NCBI RefSeq assembly: GCF_026210795.1
Contig: NC_089453.1
Span: forward strand, 1,676,501-1,740,500
Reading direction: 5' to 3'
Length of the DNA stretch: 64,000 nt
DNA from: Rhizophagus irregularis
Lineage: Eukaryota > Glomeromycota > Glomeromycetes > Glomerales > Glomeraceae
Shown here: piece after piece, positions 47,401 to 59,110 of the stretch
Layout: each line of letters opens with the position of its first letter
Numbering within the stretch: position 1 is the stretch's first letter
Made by a program: the position numbers and the translations under genes
Notes under the pieces: generated by a model
The model's database searches: none
What the model was told of the DNA's origin: nothing
The model's input: only the letters and a program-made list of their open reading frames with translations

Positions 47401-50063
47401 AAGTAAATTAACATCTTGGAAATAAGCATTAGCTGGAATCTTCATTCCAAATTTAGTTGGAATGCATTTCTTTTTTTCGAATAATTGACAAATTATTTTC
47501 TTATCATTTGGCGAAATATTGCTCAACCTTTTTGCCAATGTAATATGAACTTCTCTAGCAAAATTAGGATCACGCTCCAAATCAGGCTTTTCAACAATAA
47601 ATCTTGCCCAATTAACCAAAGATAGTTCTTTCCATTTAAACCATGTTTCAAGATCTTTATTATTAGTGAAATTTTTGGATATATTATATGGCAATACATC
47701 AGTTGGAATATCCATATTTGATGGAACTATGTCTGGATTCAAAAAATAATGAATAGTATTTAAAGGTTGAGAATTATTGCCAATACGTGCAAGTTGCATA
47801 AACTGTTTAACGTCCAATGAATCAACATTATTCCCTTTTGACCTATAAGAAATCCACCATTTCAAAAGATCGACAATTTCCTCTTCGGAGAGAGATCGGC
47901 TTTTCAATTCAAACAGAACATCTTTAATGGATAATTCTTTTATAAGTTTCAATGAATCCTTTGCTTTCATGAAAAATTTCTTACATCGATCATACATAAG
48001 TTTTGGAACAAGTGGAACAGTTTTTATAAACCGTTCCATTTCCGGATTAGGAATACGAACGTCAGTTATTGGTAGAACACCATTTGTTGAATAAATTGAT
48101 AAAATTTTTTTTGAACATTTGAAAAATTGTGATTCCAATATTCTGCTAACTTCCGCATTTGGTGTACTCTCTCTAAATGTAAAATGTGTCAAAGCATGTT
48201 CTGCTTGATTTTCAAGCCATTGAAGAAAAGTTTTAATAACCTGTTCTTCAGTATTAGTAATAGATACATTAATCATATCATTATAAAGTTGTGTTAAAGA
48301 AGACATCTCACGATCATATAAAACTCTGCATAATGTGCCAGCTAAACTTAACAATTCGCTGTTATAAATAGACAAAGTTTTATCCACCAAATCAATTGAT
48401 TCCCTCTCCACCTAAATAAATAATATAGGTTAATTAAGACATTAATGATCAAAAAATATTAAAGTACATACAGTAGGAATTACGCGAGCTGCTAAATGAA
48501 TACAACATCCAGTAGTCTGATGAGTTGGAAATCCAATATATATTCTTCCTTGATTTGGAAATGGATGTAAATCTTCAAATATTGAAGAAATAATATTTTC
48601 ATGATTCACAGATGACATATGTTCATCATATCCAGTATAAATTACTTGAATTGTCGTTTTACTTGGTGGTTTCTTTTTAGTGCTTCGTTCCATTTCATTA
48701 GAAAACGCATTGCTAACTTTAACATCTAAATTTCCACTAACAATTTTAAGAGATACAAATACTTCTTCCATTTCAAAATTAGTGATCGGTAAAGAACGCC
48801 AGTCATTCATGTTTTCTGGAATAATTAATTTCTTAACGGTTAGTTGGACATCCTTGACGTCTATTGATGTGAGATGAAACATCTTTTGTGGAGAATATGT
48901 GTCAAACTCGGATGATATGCCCATCGATACCGAATTTTGTATTGTCTTTGATAGTTCTATTACCGGTATATTATTAAAATACACTGTTACTTCATTAAGA
49001 TTCCCGGTAAATCCCTATTATTTTTTAAATATTAGTATGACACGCTTCGTGCTTTTAAAACTTTTCAAAAATATCAAAATAAAAGCTTACCAATGAATTG
49101 GCTAAAAATCGTGCAAGTTCATCGATTTCTGGAAACTGATTAAACACATCAAAGTGTTAAATAAATGATTAACTAATAATATGACGATTAAATATATACC
49201 TCTTCAGTCTTCTCTCTCATATCCAATAAAAATGTCGTCCAAACTTTATCATCATTATTAATTCGTGCTTGTTTTGTTAATAATTGATTTCCACGCCAAT
49301 AAAATGTCATTCCTTGTTTACCAGAAGTAACACTATCAAAATGAAACTTTGAATTAACATTGATTTTAATAAAAAATCCATTATAATAATTAATTACTTA
49401 CAATGGTTCTTCACAAATTGAAAACAATGAATAAAAACCCACACCAAAAGCTCCTATCTATTAAATCATTGTGAAAAAATGTTTTAAAAAAATCAATTAA
49501 CAAAAAAAAAAAAATGATAATATATACATACTTTTTGTTCATCAGGGTTCCCTTCGGCAATTTTCCTTAATCGATCCCAATCTTCAGATCTAAAAATAAA
49601 TCCATTATTCTTATATTTTATTCTAGCAATTTTGTCCTTTAACTTTATATCCTTTCCAGGATTTGCGGTTTCATAAAATATTTGAACTTTTGTTGATTTC
49701 GCATCATCTTTATTAAACAAAAATAAATAAATAAATTAGTTACATTATAAAATCAAAAAATTATTCTTTTTTTTTTACCAGAATTTTGCATCAATTCCCG
49801 AAATATTACAAATTTGGCAGAGTATCTAAAAATATTGAAAGGGTTAATTTTAAGAAACGCAAAATGTACCACAAAACCATAAAGCTTTTAAAAAAAAAAG
49901 CCTACCGAGCCAAAATCTTATCAATCAAGTGTCTTTGATTAACCTCGACCCGTTGTTCTCCACTTGCATTCTTAAGTACTTGATTTCTTAAATCATCCTC
50001 GTCAATTTTTGATGATGATGATGATGATAAGAATCGGGGAATTGAAATTATTTTGTTTGCCAT
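44487..50063 (-). CDS. GHKL-ATPase / DUF3684 family protein
   Basis: Predicted 1527 residues from 14 exons: 50063-49906, 49825-49779, 49707-49532, 49457-49402, 49332-49200, 49135-49091, 49014-48472, 48411-47326, 47251-46975, 46903-46372, 46289-45878, 45777-45099, 45018-44651, 44558-44487; all junctions keep frame. The N-terminus has an HSP90-type ATP site: RELMQNSDDA (62-71, with E63, N67 and D70) and the glycine box GAFGVGFYS (129-137). The DxGxG box seems replaced (NNGFIF), so hydrolysis is unsure. The long middle matches the fungal DUF3684 type, with FPTHQTTG, VERESIDLVDKTL, GVRKV.. and LREFFTYVNFGEKANVFLRS. Near the end lies HELAHN (1489-1494) followed by HSSEHE, a zincin-like HExxH pattern. 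It is presumed a large sacsin-like chaperone; no role is proven. Six TCA codons in a row encode a Ser run at residues 13-18. Confidence 0.85.
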
Positions 50064-51969
50064 TATAAAAGCTCTTAGGGTAGTAATGAATTTTTTAATG
50101 TTTTGTTCAATAATGATTTTAACCCTCCTTTATTTATTTTTTTTTTATAAATAAAAAATACCATTTTATTCCAGTTTAACCTTTTTTTCGGTATTATCTT
50201 AATTTCCTCCATATAGATATATACGGATTAAAAATTCCGCTTATGTGGTGAATTTTTAATGGTTAGAACAAAGTTTCTAATATCTGCGCCATTCAAGTAC
50301 ATTTGATTATAATATTTCCTAATAAAAAATTTGGAAATTACAAAAAGAACCTTTTTAAGGTTGCTAAAAAAGAAACAGATTCTAAATATGAGAGAGATCT
50401 ACGGTTACCCGATCAGCGAAATTTAATCAATCATTTCATCTACCCAATTTTCTTTCAGTGATTACCAAATTAAATCGATGTGAAATGGCGTTAATTATAT
50501 ACCTTTTTGTAACTCCCCAATATTTTTTTTTTAGTAAGTTAAACAAAAACAATAATGTAATAAAAAAAAACAAAAGTTTGTGAAATAGAGAAATGATAAT
50601 TATCGCTACGAATCCTATACTTACCGATTATTCCATTGTTATCATCCGGGTTTTCCCGATTTTTGCATGTTAAGGTTAGGAAATCTATTATTAGCGAACG
50701 AGGTTCACACTTGACCAGTCGTAGCAACGTAGCGTCTTAAAATACTATCATACCAATAGTAAAAACTTTAAAATTAAAAGATAAATAAACCATTTTTTTG
50801 TCAAAAATTTAAGACTATAAGAATTTAAAATGTTATGTTATGAATGATAAAGTAAGAGATGATGTTAGACAAATCTTTACTTACTTTTGACGGTAAAGGA
50901 ATGTCCATTTTTAAACTTTTTATTATCCACTCGAGTTTTTACCATGACATTATTTTGTAATAACTCAAAAATTATTAATATTTATTAACGTGTAATTAAT
51001 ATGAAATTGAAGGATAAACACTACTGATAAGATCGTAAAATATCCGCAACACAATTGTATATCTGGTACGTTTCTACTGTATTAGCGATAGCTGTGATAC
51101 TTAGACATGAATCATATTGTACATAACATTCTATTTTCCCAGTACAGTATATTCGCATAATCTCAATCACGAGTCGTATTTTTAAGGATTACATATAATG
51201 ATTATAACCAAAAACGTTTCTATACGAAATCTTTATTATGTTATTTATTAACAATATCGTGAAAAAAATTTTTGTCGTTTTGTAAGTGCAGCTTAATTCT
51301 AACAATATTTCGATAAGAAATATAAAAAAGTTCAAATTATTATTAACACGGATAATTCCCAAGCTCTTCAAGCGACTTAAAAACAATTTTAATATCAAAA
51401 CATTGCGCAACAACTGATTATCATTTAAAAATTTTTACAATTACTCCGGCTCCTAATTTTTATTAATATTTATGGAACCCAACTTGATAACTAACAATCT
51501 GTCAAATTTCACTAAATTATAAATAAAGACCCGACCAATGGTTTGGTTAAACAAAGATGAAATAATTTAAATTTAGAAACCAATTATTACAATTTAGCTA
51601 TTCAAACATTTCAAAGCTTTTATATAGATTATGTATTATAAAACTCATTTCTTCAACACATAAATGTATTATCATTAAATTTGATGGTACTGTAGGTACT
51701 GTACAAATATATACAGTAGTTATTTCTTGTTAAGATCAAAGAAAAAGTCTACAGTTGGAGAGTTTATAAAATCTGAAAAATCCCGAGAACCTTTCAGGAA
51801 AAGGAAATGTAAGCATATGGCATTTTTCATCTTTGCGTTCAATTTTGACGTTTCTGATTAATAGACTTGCCTGGCTTACGTGTCCTTTATATACCATCTA
51901 CATAGAGTAATGAATTTATAAGTGTATGCATCCATATAGACAAATAAGATAATTTAAGAAAAACAAACC
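50064..51969. other. Upstream of DUF3684 gene, no gene seen
   Basis: Nearly 2 kb. The promoter of the ATPase gene must lie in the first part. A minus-strand frame at 50539-50727 has RSLIIDFLTLTCKNRENPDD, which reads coding-like but has no context. A loosely similar word (VNLTLSGRESQGDKCE) occurs at 61742-61942. The two may be copies of a short repeat. Confidence 0.4.
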
Positions 51970-54946
51970 TCATATATCCTCGACTTTTAGAACAAATGAA
52001 CTCTCCTTGCCTGTCATTTTGAGAACTCGCAACATAGATTCATAGTCTTTCTTAATAAACTTTTTGTCATTTTCGCAAAACCACTTTTTCATGTGAGTGG
52101 ATAAATCAATTATCCTCAAGGAGCCGTATCGCAATATAGCCTTTTTGATTGCCGTAAGTCTTTTCTTATTTTTTACTGTGTGTGCGTTTTCAGATATTTT
52201 TTCAGTATAGATATCACCGACGTTCTTTCCCGAAGGCAAAGTCCAAACTTTTGAGCTTGAAAGGACAAAATAAAGAGAGTCTTCTGGAGGTAAAGCCTCT
52301 TTATCATCGTCGCTATAGTCATTAGCTTCATTCGAAGGAATCCCATCATCGGTTTCATCACCTTCAGCATAATTTATAGGTGGTAGCTTCGTAATCTTCA
52401 CACCGTCAGGTAACGTATTACCCTATAAAGAAAATAACTCAATTTACTCTTTTGTGAAAAATGTCTTTTTTTCAACCAAAAATCAAGTTATATGCTGACT
52501 CTTTTGCCTGATTTAGATTTCTTTTTGGATGGAGGCTTCTCTTCATGAAAGCGAACTCGCTTTGTTTGTTTTTATTTATCATAACCATATTCAAAGACAA
52601 TATTCTGACCTTCATTCGATTTATTTCGATCGTAACGAATTGGTTGCGCTTTCCAGTTTCTGCTTTAACATCTGCAACAACATATCATCTAGTATCATCT
52701 AGTACTTCATAGGTAGATTCTTCAAGATGATCAAGATATTTTTCCTGGAAAGAGAATAAATATATTACTAATATTTTTCCTCATTGTATGAAACAGCAGA
52801 AATAAGGCTTGTCAGCACACCTACCTTTGAATTGTTGATCTTATTTCGCCTATTTAATTTCTCTACATCTTGCCAGAAATCATTAACCGCTTGGATATTT
52901 AGTATTTCCTATTCATGAAAAATAATATTGTTAATCGTCAAAACTCGCTTAATATTAATGGAATCTTAAATAAGGATTTTCATCTGATTTACTCTTCAAA
53001 AGTACTGCCATATCATCATAAATCTTCTTTTGCTCATCAGTTATATTTTCACAGAAATCTGTGATTGCTGAGCTATAATTTTCTTTATCTTCATTACTAA
53101 CTATTTCAAAATTATTATCTTTTACAAATTTAAATAAAACTGATAATTGGAAATAATTGATTTGTCTTTGTGCGGAATGTTTAACTGCACCATTTCATTT
53201 TGTATCATATGATTTGCTATATTATTTATTTCTTCGATTGTTTCCTGATTTAAACCATTCATAACCGTTACTATTTTATTATGCATATCACTCTTTTGAT
53301 CTGGATTGAATTCTCCACCAAACGAATAATCCTCTAATTGCACACCATAAATATTTGATACAGCATGCTGTGCTTCTTGCGACCTATCATATTTCTATTA
53401 CCGTATTCTGAATTATACTCTTCAAGCGGATAATGCAATAATTCATCTTCATCATGTTTTACACGATTCAAATACTTATTTGCTTTCCTCTCCGGTTTTG
53501 CAATTCTTCCGCGATTAGTACTAACCCGATTATCAGCTTTTAGATTATTCAACTCGCTTTGGAGCGCCTCGAATTGACTTTTATAATGTTCTAATTCGTT
53601 CTGACGTTGATTTCCATTTCTCCTCCATCAATCATTTCTACTATTATTTGTCGAACTGGATGCCGCTGATTCTGTATCTGTGCCGAGTGCATTAAAGTCT
53701 AATCTTGCTTTTTTAGCACTTTTGTCATTGCTATTTTTTACAGGATCACTATAGACTCTGAACAAATAATTATTATTAATCATAATCAAACCATTCTTTA
53801 ATTTTTCATTATTTACATTAAGTCTTTTGGCATAATTTAAAATAACGCTCAATATATTTTTTCCATGAACATTATTAACTTGAATAATATCTTTTCCTAA
53901 AGGTTTACTTTTTAAATGATTAAAATTTTCAATTATTTCATTAAATTCTTTTAATTTTAGATATTTAAGTAGTTGTTGTTGGTGAAGAAATTAATCGAAC
54001 ATCAATAAATAATACAATAAATATGAAAATTTCATGTTATCTGATGTTATTTCCCTGACAGCATTTTGGAAATTATAATCCTCTGTATCAGGATTCAAAT
54101 CCTTTGCGGTCTTATTAATTATATCAATTATTTGATTACTTTTCATTATTGTGTTTATGCATTTGGAGTAAATTTCAACGTTTTTTTTGACAAAATCACA
54201 TTCCTTTGATTTGACAGAATTGGATTCATTAGTGTCAGATGCATATTTTCTTTTATTTTTTTTATTGCTTTTTTTGGATACTATATTTTCGTAATACGTG
54301 TGCATTTCAAATCCAAGTATAAAATTTCGTATTAATTTTTGCCATCCAATTGTTTGATCATTTTTCCAATAATCTGTCAGATCTTCAATCAAACATTTTA
54401 TTTGACCTTCAATTGTTGTTTGTTGTTCATTTCTTTTGTTAGTTTTAATGTAGTTTCATTTGATTCTAACCAAGTTAATCGTTGCTTGACTGTATCATCA
54501 GTTAGCATGACGGCATTAGCTAATAGTTCTGCAAGTACAGGTAGACCTTCGATATCGTACATAATAGTTTTTGCAATCGGATCATCTTCCTTATCTCGAG
54601 ATATTTTTTCATTTTATTTCTTGTCATCAAATATTATTTTATACTTTTTCATTTTATCTCCAAACTTAATTTTGATATCTAAAGAGCTTTTAGGAAGTAT
54701 GTAACCATGATTTTGCAATGCATAATAAGAAGACGCTAATACCGAAGGTACAATACGATGATTATTCGAACCTATACTATATTTATTTAATGTAGTAACT
54801 ACAGTATTAAAGAATTGACGTGCATCAATATCATTAAGAAGCTCATTAATTGTTGCTGTCGTTTCATCAGGAATATCATTAATTGTTGCAAAAAATTTTT
54901 CGGGAGGCGGTGTTAAAGTCATCTTTTTTAAATTTAGGTTCGACAA
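51970..54946 (-). pseudogene. Large decayed gene of unknown family
   Basis: Coding-like sequence runs on the minus strand from an ATG at 54946 (or at 54922, MTLTPPPEKFF). It is broken by a TAA near 54615, a one-base slip near 54440, a TAA at 53991, a TGA at 53628, frameshifts near 53400 and 53120, a TGA near 52687, and at least two introns. Readable parts include FGDKMKKYKIIFDD, YDIEGLPVLAELLANAVM, DLTDYWKNDQTIGWQKLIRN, KADNRVSTNRGRIAKPERK and, at the end, DSLYFVLSSSKVWTLPSGKN (52270-52330). That last word occurs, from memory, in an expanded family of uncharacterised Rhizophagus proteins. I do not recognise a domain. The last 143 codons (52401-51970) are unbroken and could still be an expressed exon. 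Confidence 0.6.
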
Positions 54947-55170
54947 TTTATGATTTATTTAGATATTTATAGATTTTGATGCATTGTCATATTAATGTAT
55001 TATATGAATTGTCAAAGAACTTTCTTAAAATAAACCACAAATTATGTAATTATACAAATTTTATACACAAGAATAATGATTCTTAAGTGATAATTACTAA
55101 AGAATATGTGTTCCGATCATCAATTATATATCAATTGTATTATTGAAACAATAGAGAAATGACTTTTAAA
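54947..55170. other. Short intergenic stretch
   Basis: AT-rich, between the large decayed gene and the HMG-box frame. Nothing seen. Confidence 0.4.
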
Positions 55171-55459
55171 TTAAATAAAGCAATTTTTTATCGATGAGAT
55201 ATTTTCTTTATAATTTTTGTAATCACGTCGTTTTAAATTATTAAAAAATTTATTATATTTACAAATTGATGCATGGTTGTGTTTCATTTCATTTGCTTTT
55301 CGTTGATATGGTAATTTATTTTCTTCTGACATTTGTCTCCACATATTTCCAATTATTTTTGAAATTTCGCGTGATGAACAATTTGAATTACTCATCCTCA
55401 GTTTTAAATTTTTCATTTCTAAATAAAATAAACGCATTTATTAAATCTATTCCATACAT
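55171..55459 (-). pseudogene. MATA_HMG-type HMG box, frameshifted
   Basis: From the ATG at 55459 one frame gives INAFILFRNEKFKTE, the first helix of an HMG box. The next frame then continues with NSNCSSREISKIIGNMWRQM and YQRKANEMKHNHASICKYNK, helices 2 and 3. A one-base slip near 55405 separates them and no GT..AG pair would repair it. HMG boxes of this kind bind and bend DNA; Glomeromycotina carry very many MATA_HMG-like genes. The tail after the box is short and basic. If the slip is a sequencing error this would be a small intact factor of about 95 residues. Confidence 0.7.
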
Positions 55460-56550
55460 ATAAAAGCATCAGAAATTTATCGACCGATTTTACTGCTTTT
55501 TCGTGATTTTTTAATAAAGATTATTCAATCAAAATTGGAATGTACTCGTTTGGTATTAGATAAATCGAATTATTTTGCATTTTATATTGTTCTAGCAACC
55601 AAAGAATTAGTGAGTTATTTATAATTTTATTAAATATAGTTTTTTAGAAAATTCAATGAATTTAATGAAAATACTAATAAAATATTTTGATTGACCATAA
55701 ATTTACGTTTTTTATTGTAATTAAATTTAATTTTTTTATTGATAATACATGTATTATATATTATTGTAATTATTTTAGCTATTGCTTTAGCGACTAAATA
55801 ATTAGTGAATTAATTATAATTTTATTACATAATACACATTATAATTTTTTAAAATTCAATGAATTTAATGAATATACTAATAAAATATTTTGAATGATCA
55901 TAATTAACCCAAACAACGATTCACGTCGCGCGCTTGACAACAATATTTTATGGATCTACCACTGATCTACCTTACTAGCTCGAACTTCCGACACAATATC
56001 CCATCATTGAATATAGACTTATCATCTGCTACTTTTACTCGTTCTCAATCTAGATTAGATTATAGTTTATTTTATTTTAATATATAACCTCTTCGATTCT
56101 TCAAATGTCCTTTTCTTCTTTTTTTCCTTCTTTTTCTGGTTCCTTTTAATTTGTTCCAAATAGTAGTAATCGAAATCTGGCGGAATGAATATCAATGATT
56201 TGGCTTTTAGATAGTTTATTTTTGTTTTCTTTGTATACAAATTATTATTAATGTAACTGATTTTGATAACCACTCTTTAGAAATAAAATAAATAAAATCA
56301 TTCGTACTACTAATTTCTGCGATAATGATGCAGTTAGCCAAAAACGGAGTCGAATTCCTGATTGCCGATCAATCGCAGAAAATTCTCTTGACGATCTACG
56401 CCTGAGCCGGGTCCGCATTATATAACTGCGTACAGCTCATTGTAAAAAAAATTTTCACTATATATGTATTTCTGGGCTCTATTATTATTAAAACTAAAGA
56501 GGCAGGTCTTGAATCAATTATAATTAATTGTTTCTTTTTAAAGAAAACAA
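55460..56550. other. Intergenic with a duplicated 110-bp segment
   Basis: No gene. A segment at about 55591-55703 recurs diverged at about 55774-55906, about 190 bp apart; shared words include ATTCAATGAATTTAATGAA and TACTAATAAAATATTTTGA. The rest shows nothing recognisable. Confidence 0.5.
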
Positions 56551-56555
56551 GCAAA

Positions 56556-57026
56556 CTGTTACACATACAGTTGAAACATGAGTCATCTTACATAGTACAC
56601 CTGAATTGTGTGTCAGATCGGTGCAGCAATTTTCGAAAATTGTAAAATTAAGTTTATTAGTTAACAATAAAAAGCATCAAAATTCTTCAGTAAGTGTATT
56701 TTTAGCTGTTCTGCAAGTTTACTTAAAGGATGGAAGGAGGTTCTGAATACCGTTTTTGACTTTATATATGAAAAACTAAAAAAGTCGTCTTTGTCGATCA
56801 TTTCTAAAAATGGTTAGGATGATTTTAACAAAAAAAGCAACTCCGAAAACCGCCCTTGATTCTTTGCATAACAGGCAAAAAAATACGTAATTTTCCTATA
56901 ATCTAAAGCTTATATATATTGAGAAATTTCCTTTTTGTAAAATTTTTTGCGCCACAGTTGGTCAGCCGCACTACCAAATCTGGCACACAATTCAGACGCT
57001 AATATATATATATTGGCTAATTTTAG
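56556..57026 (+). promoter_or_regulatory. Split promoter of BTB-TLDc gene 4
   Basis: Block A CTGTTACACATACAGTT lies at 56556-56572, followed by ATGAGTCATC, as in copy 3. The rest of the shared promoter resumes only at 57001 with a diverged block B (GGCTAATTTTAG, 57015-57026), 67 nt before the ATG. The 402-bp MITE at 56598-56999 separates the two. Confidence 0.55.
56598..56999. mobile_element. Tc1/mariner-like MITE in a promoter
   Basis: The element lies between TA dinucleotides (56596-56597 and 57000-57001). Its ends are inverted: CACCTGAATTGTGTGTCAGA at 56598, and the reverse complement of the right end reads GCGTCTGAATTGTGTGCCAG. Similarity runs for about 27 bp. A TA target duplication fits Tc1/mariner. 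There is no transposase frame. The right end supplies a false in-frame ATG upstream of BTB copy 4. Confidence 0.75.
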
Positions 57027-57081
57027 CATCAACCGGCTTAACAAATTTTTAATCCTAAATAAAGATACAACTTTCTTAACA

Positions 57082-58574
57082 ATGATTCAAAAATTTTTGA
57101 AAGAATTATCAGATGATTATGAAAATCTTTTTGAAACTGAAATAGGATATGATGTTATTATTTACGCGGGAGATGAATCAAATGTTAAAGAAATTCATGC
57201 TCACTCAAATATTTTATGCACTAGGTCAAAATATTTTCGTACAGCATTTTCTAATGGATGGGCTATAAAAAAAGATGGAAAATTTGTTTTCAGAAAATCA
57301 AATATTCAACCTCATTTATTTGACATCATTCTTAGGTAATAATCATTATTTATTAATGAAATTTTGACATTTCATATCTTTATATAAAATTATTAAATAT
57401 TTTTATTTATTCCATAATAATCTTTAGGTTTATTTACAGTGGAAATATCGAATTAAAAAATTTACACGGTCCAGATATATTGAATTTGTTGATAGCTGTG
57501 GATGAACTTAATATCCAACAATTAATTTCTCATATTCAAGCATATTTGATTAAATATCGAACTGAACTTTTGCATCAAAATCCATTTTGTATTCTTGAAA
57601 TTGTCTATCAACATGAGACATTTACAAATTTACGTGATTTTTGTCTTGAAAAGATCTGTGAAGATCCTAAAATTTTATTTAATTCCGATAAATTTGTTAA
57701 TTTACAAGCACCCTTGTTGGAATTATTTCTAAAAAGAAATGATTTATTCATGGATGAAATTGAAGTTTGGGAAAGTTTATTGAAATGGTGTTTAGCTCAG
57801 CTAATTATGGAAAATGACCCAACAAAATGGAACAAAGATGATATGACAAGAATTGAGAGGTTATTACACAAGTTTATTCCACTAATTAGATTTTATGATA
57901 TTGGACCTACAGATTTCTTTTATAAAGTTTACAATTATAAAGATATCTTACCACAAGACTTAATTAATGATCTTTTAGAATTTCATGTTGTTCCTAACAT
58001 GAAACCTAAAATTAATGTACCCCCACCAAGAAAACGAATTTTAAATCTTAATCTTGATTCAAACATAATTCAATTAAATCATATTCCTCTTTTTGCTTCA
58101 TGGATTGATAGAAAAGAATCTTCATATTACAATAACAAAAATATTCCTTATGATTTCAAATTGTTATATAATTCAGATCGGGATGGATTTAACGCTGAAT
58201 CATTTCATAAAAATTGTGATAATAAAGGAGCTACTATTTGGGTAGCAAAAATTCGAGGTTCAACACAATTAATTGGAGGATATAATCCACTAGATTGGAA
58301 TGGATATGGTTTTAAATATACAACAAATAGTTTTCTATTTAACATTAAAGATGGAAATGATATTTCTACTGCAAAATTAGGTTACGTTAAAAAACCAGAT
58401 GAGGCTATTTATTGTTATTATAACCAAGGTCCACATATGGGTTATTTTTACTGCAAACACAATAATGAATGGACAAATAATGATAGAAATGCTACTTGCT
58501 ATCCTAATATAGGTATTCCATCTTTAAATTTTAGAGTAGAGAATTATGAAGTATTTCAAATAATTAAAAAATAG
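57082..58574 (+). CDS. BTB-BACK-TLDc protein, copy 4
   Basis: Predicted 466 residues, exons 57082-57335 and 57428-58574, phase-2 intron at the shared Arg codon. The start chosen is MIQKFLKELSDDYENLF at 57082, which aligns with the other copies. An in-frame ATG at 56947 lies inside the MITE and would add 45 unrelated residues. BTB: IHAHSNILCTRSKYFRTAF. BACK: VWESLLKWCLAQL. TLDc: LFASWIDRKESS, NSDRDGFNAESF, GGYNPLDW, GYVKKPDEAIYCYYNQG. It has some unusual changes (NSDRDG for HSGRDG, SNGWAIKKDG for SNEWAEKKDG), which may mean relaxed constraint. It forms a tandem pair with copy 5, 536 bp downstream. Confidence 0.9.
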
Positions 58575-58993
58575 AAAAATATACTGTAAATGTATAATTT
58601 TATTAACCTTCTTCTTAAATTTACCTAAAAACATCAGGCATTTAGATTCAAATTCAGTATAAAAATAGATTTATTATAAATTAGAATTATATATTGATTT
58701 ATATTATTTTTTATTTCTATTATTATTTATTATTTATAAATTTTAAAAGAAAAAATTTTAACTTCAAGATTGACCAAAATAAAAATAATTACTATTATTA
58801 ATAAATGTTTAAAACCAATCAATCAACCCAATTATAGTAGATTAAGAAACACCAAAATAAAAAAAAAATTACACATCACTGTGAAAAATAATTACTATTA
58901 TTAAATGTTTAAAACCAATCAAACTTTGGTTTCAAAAAAACCAATTATAATAATAAATTGTTTCTTTTTTAAAGAAATTAAAGAAACAAGAAA
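58575..58993. other. Spacer between tandem BTB genes 4 and 5
   Basis: 3' region of copy 4. A segment AATAATTACTATTATTAA.. with AAATGTTTAAAACCAATCAA is present twice (about 58785-58821 and 58885-58923), a small local duplication. Confidence 0.5.
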
Positions 58994-59046
58994 ACTGCAG
59001 TTGACACGTAGACCTATCATAAAATTAATATATAAGGTTAATTTTT
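58994..59046 (+). promoter_or_regulatory. Upstream blocks of BTB-TLDc gene 5, block A shortened
   Basis: ACTGCAGTTGACAC at 58994-59007 matches block A of copy 3 with about 10 nt (TTACACACGC) missing. Block B TAAGGTTAATTTTT (59033-59046) is intact, 78 nt before the ATG. Confidence 0.5.
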
Positions 59047-59110
59047 AGCCATATAGACAGGTTGGCAAATTTTTTTCTCTCTAAAATATAAACATACAGC
59101 TTTCTTAACG

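Noticed and set aside
56947-57081. 45-residue N-terminal extension of BTB copy 4
   Set aside because: It comes from the right end of the MITE; no other copy has it and the siblings align from the ATG at 57082.
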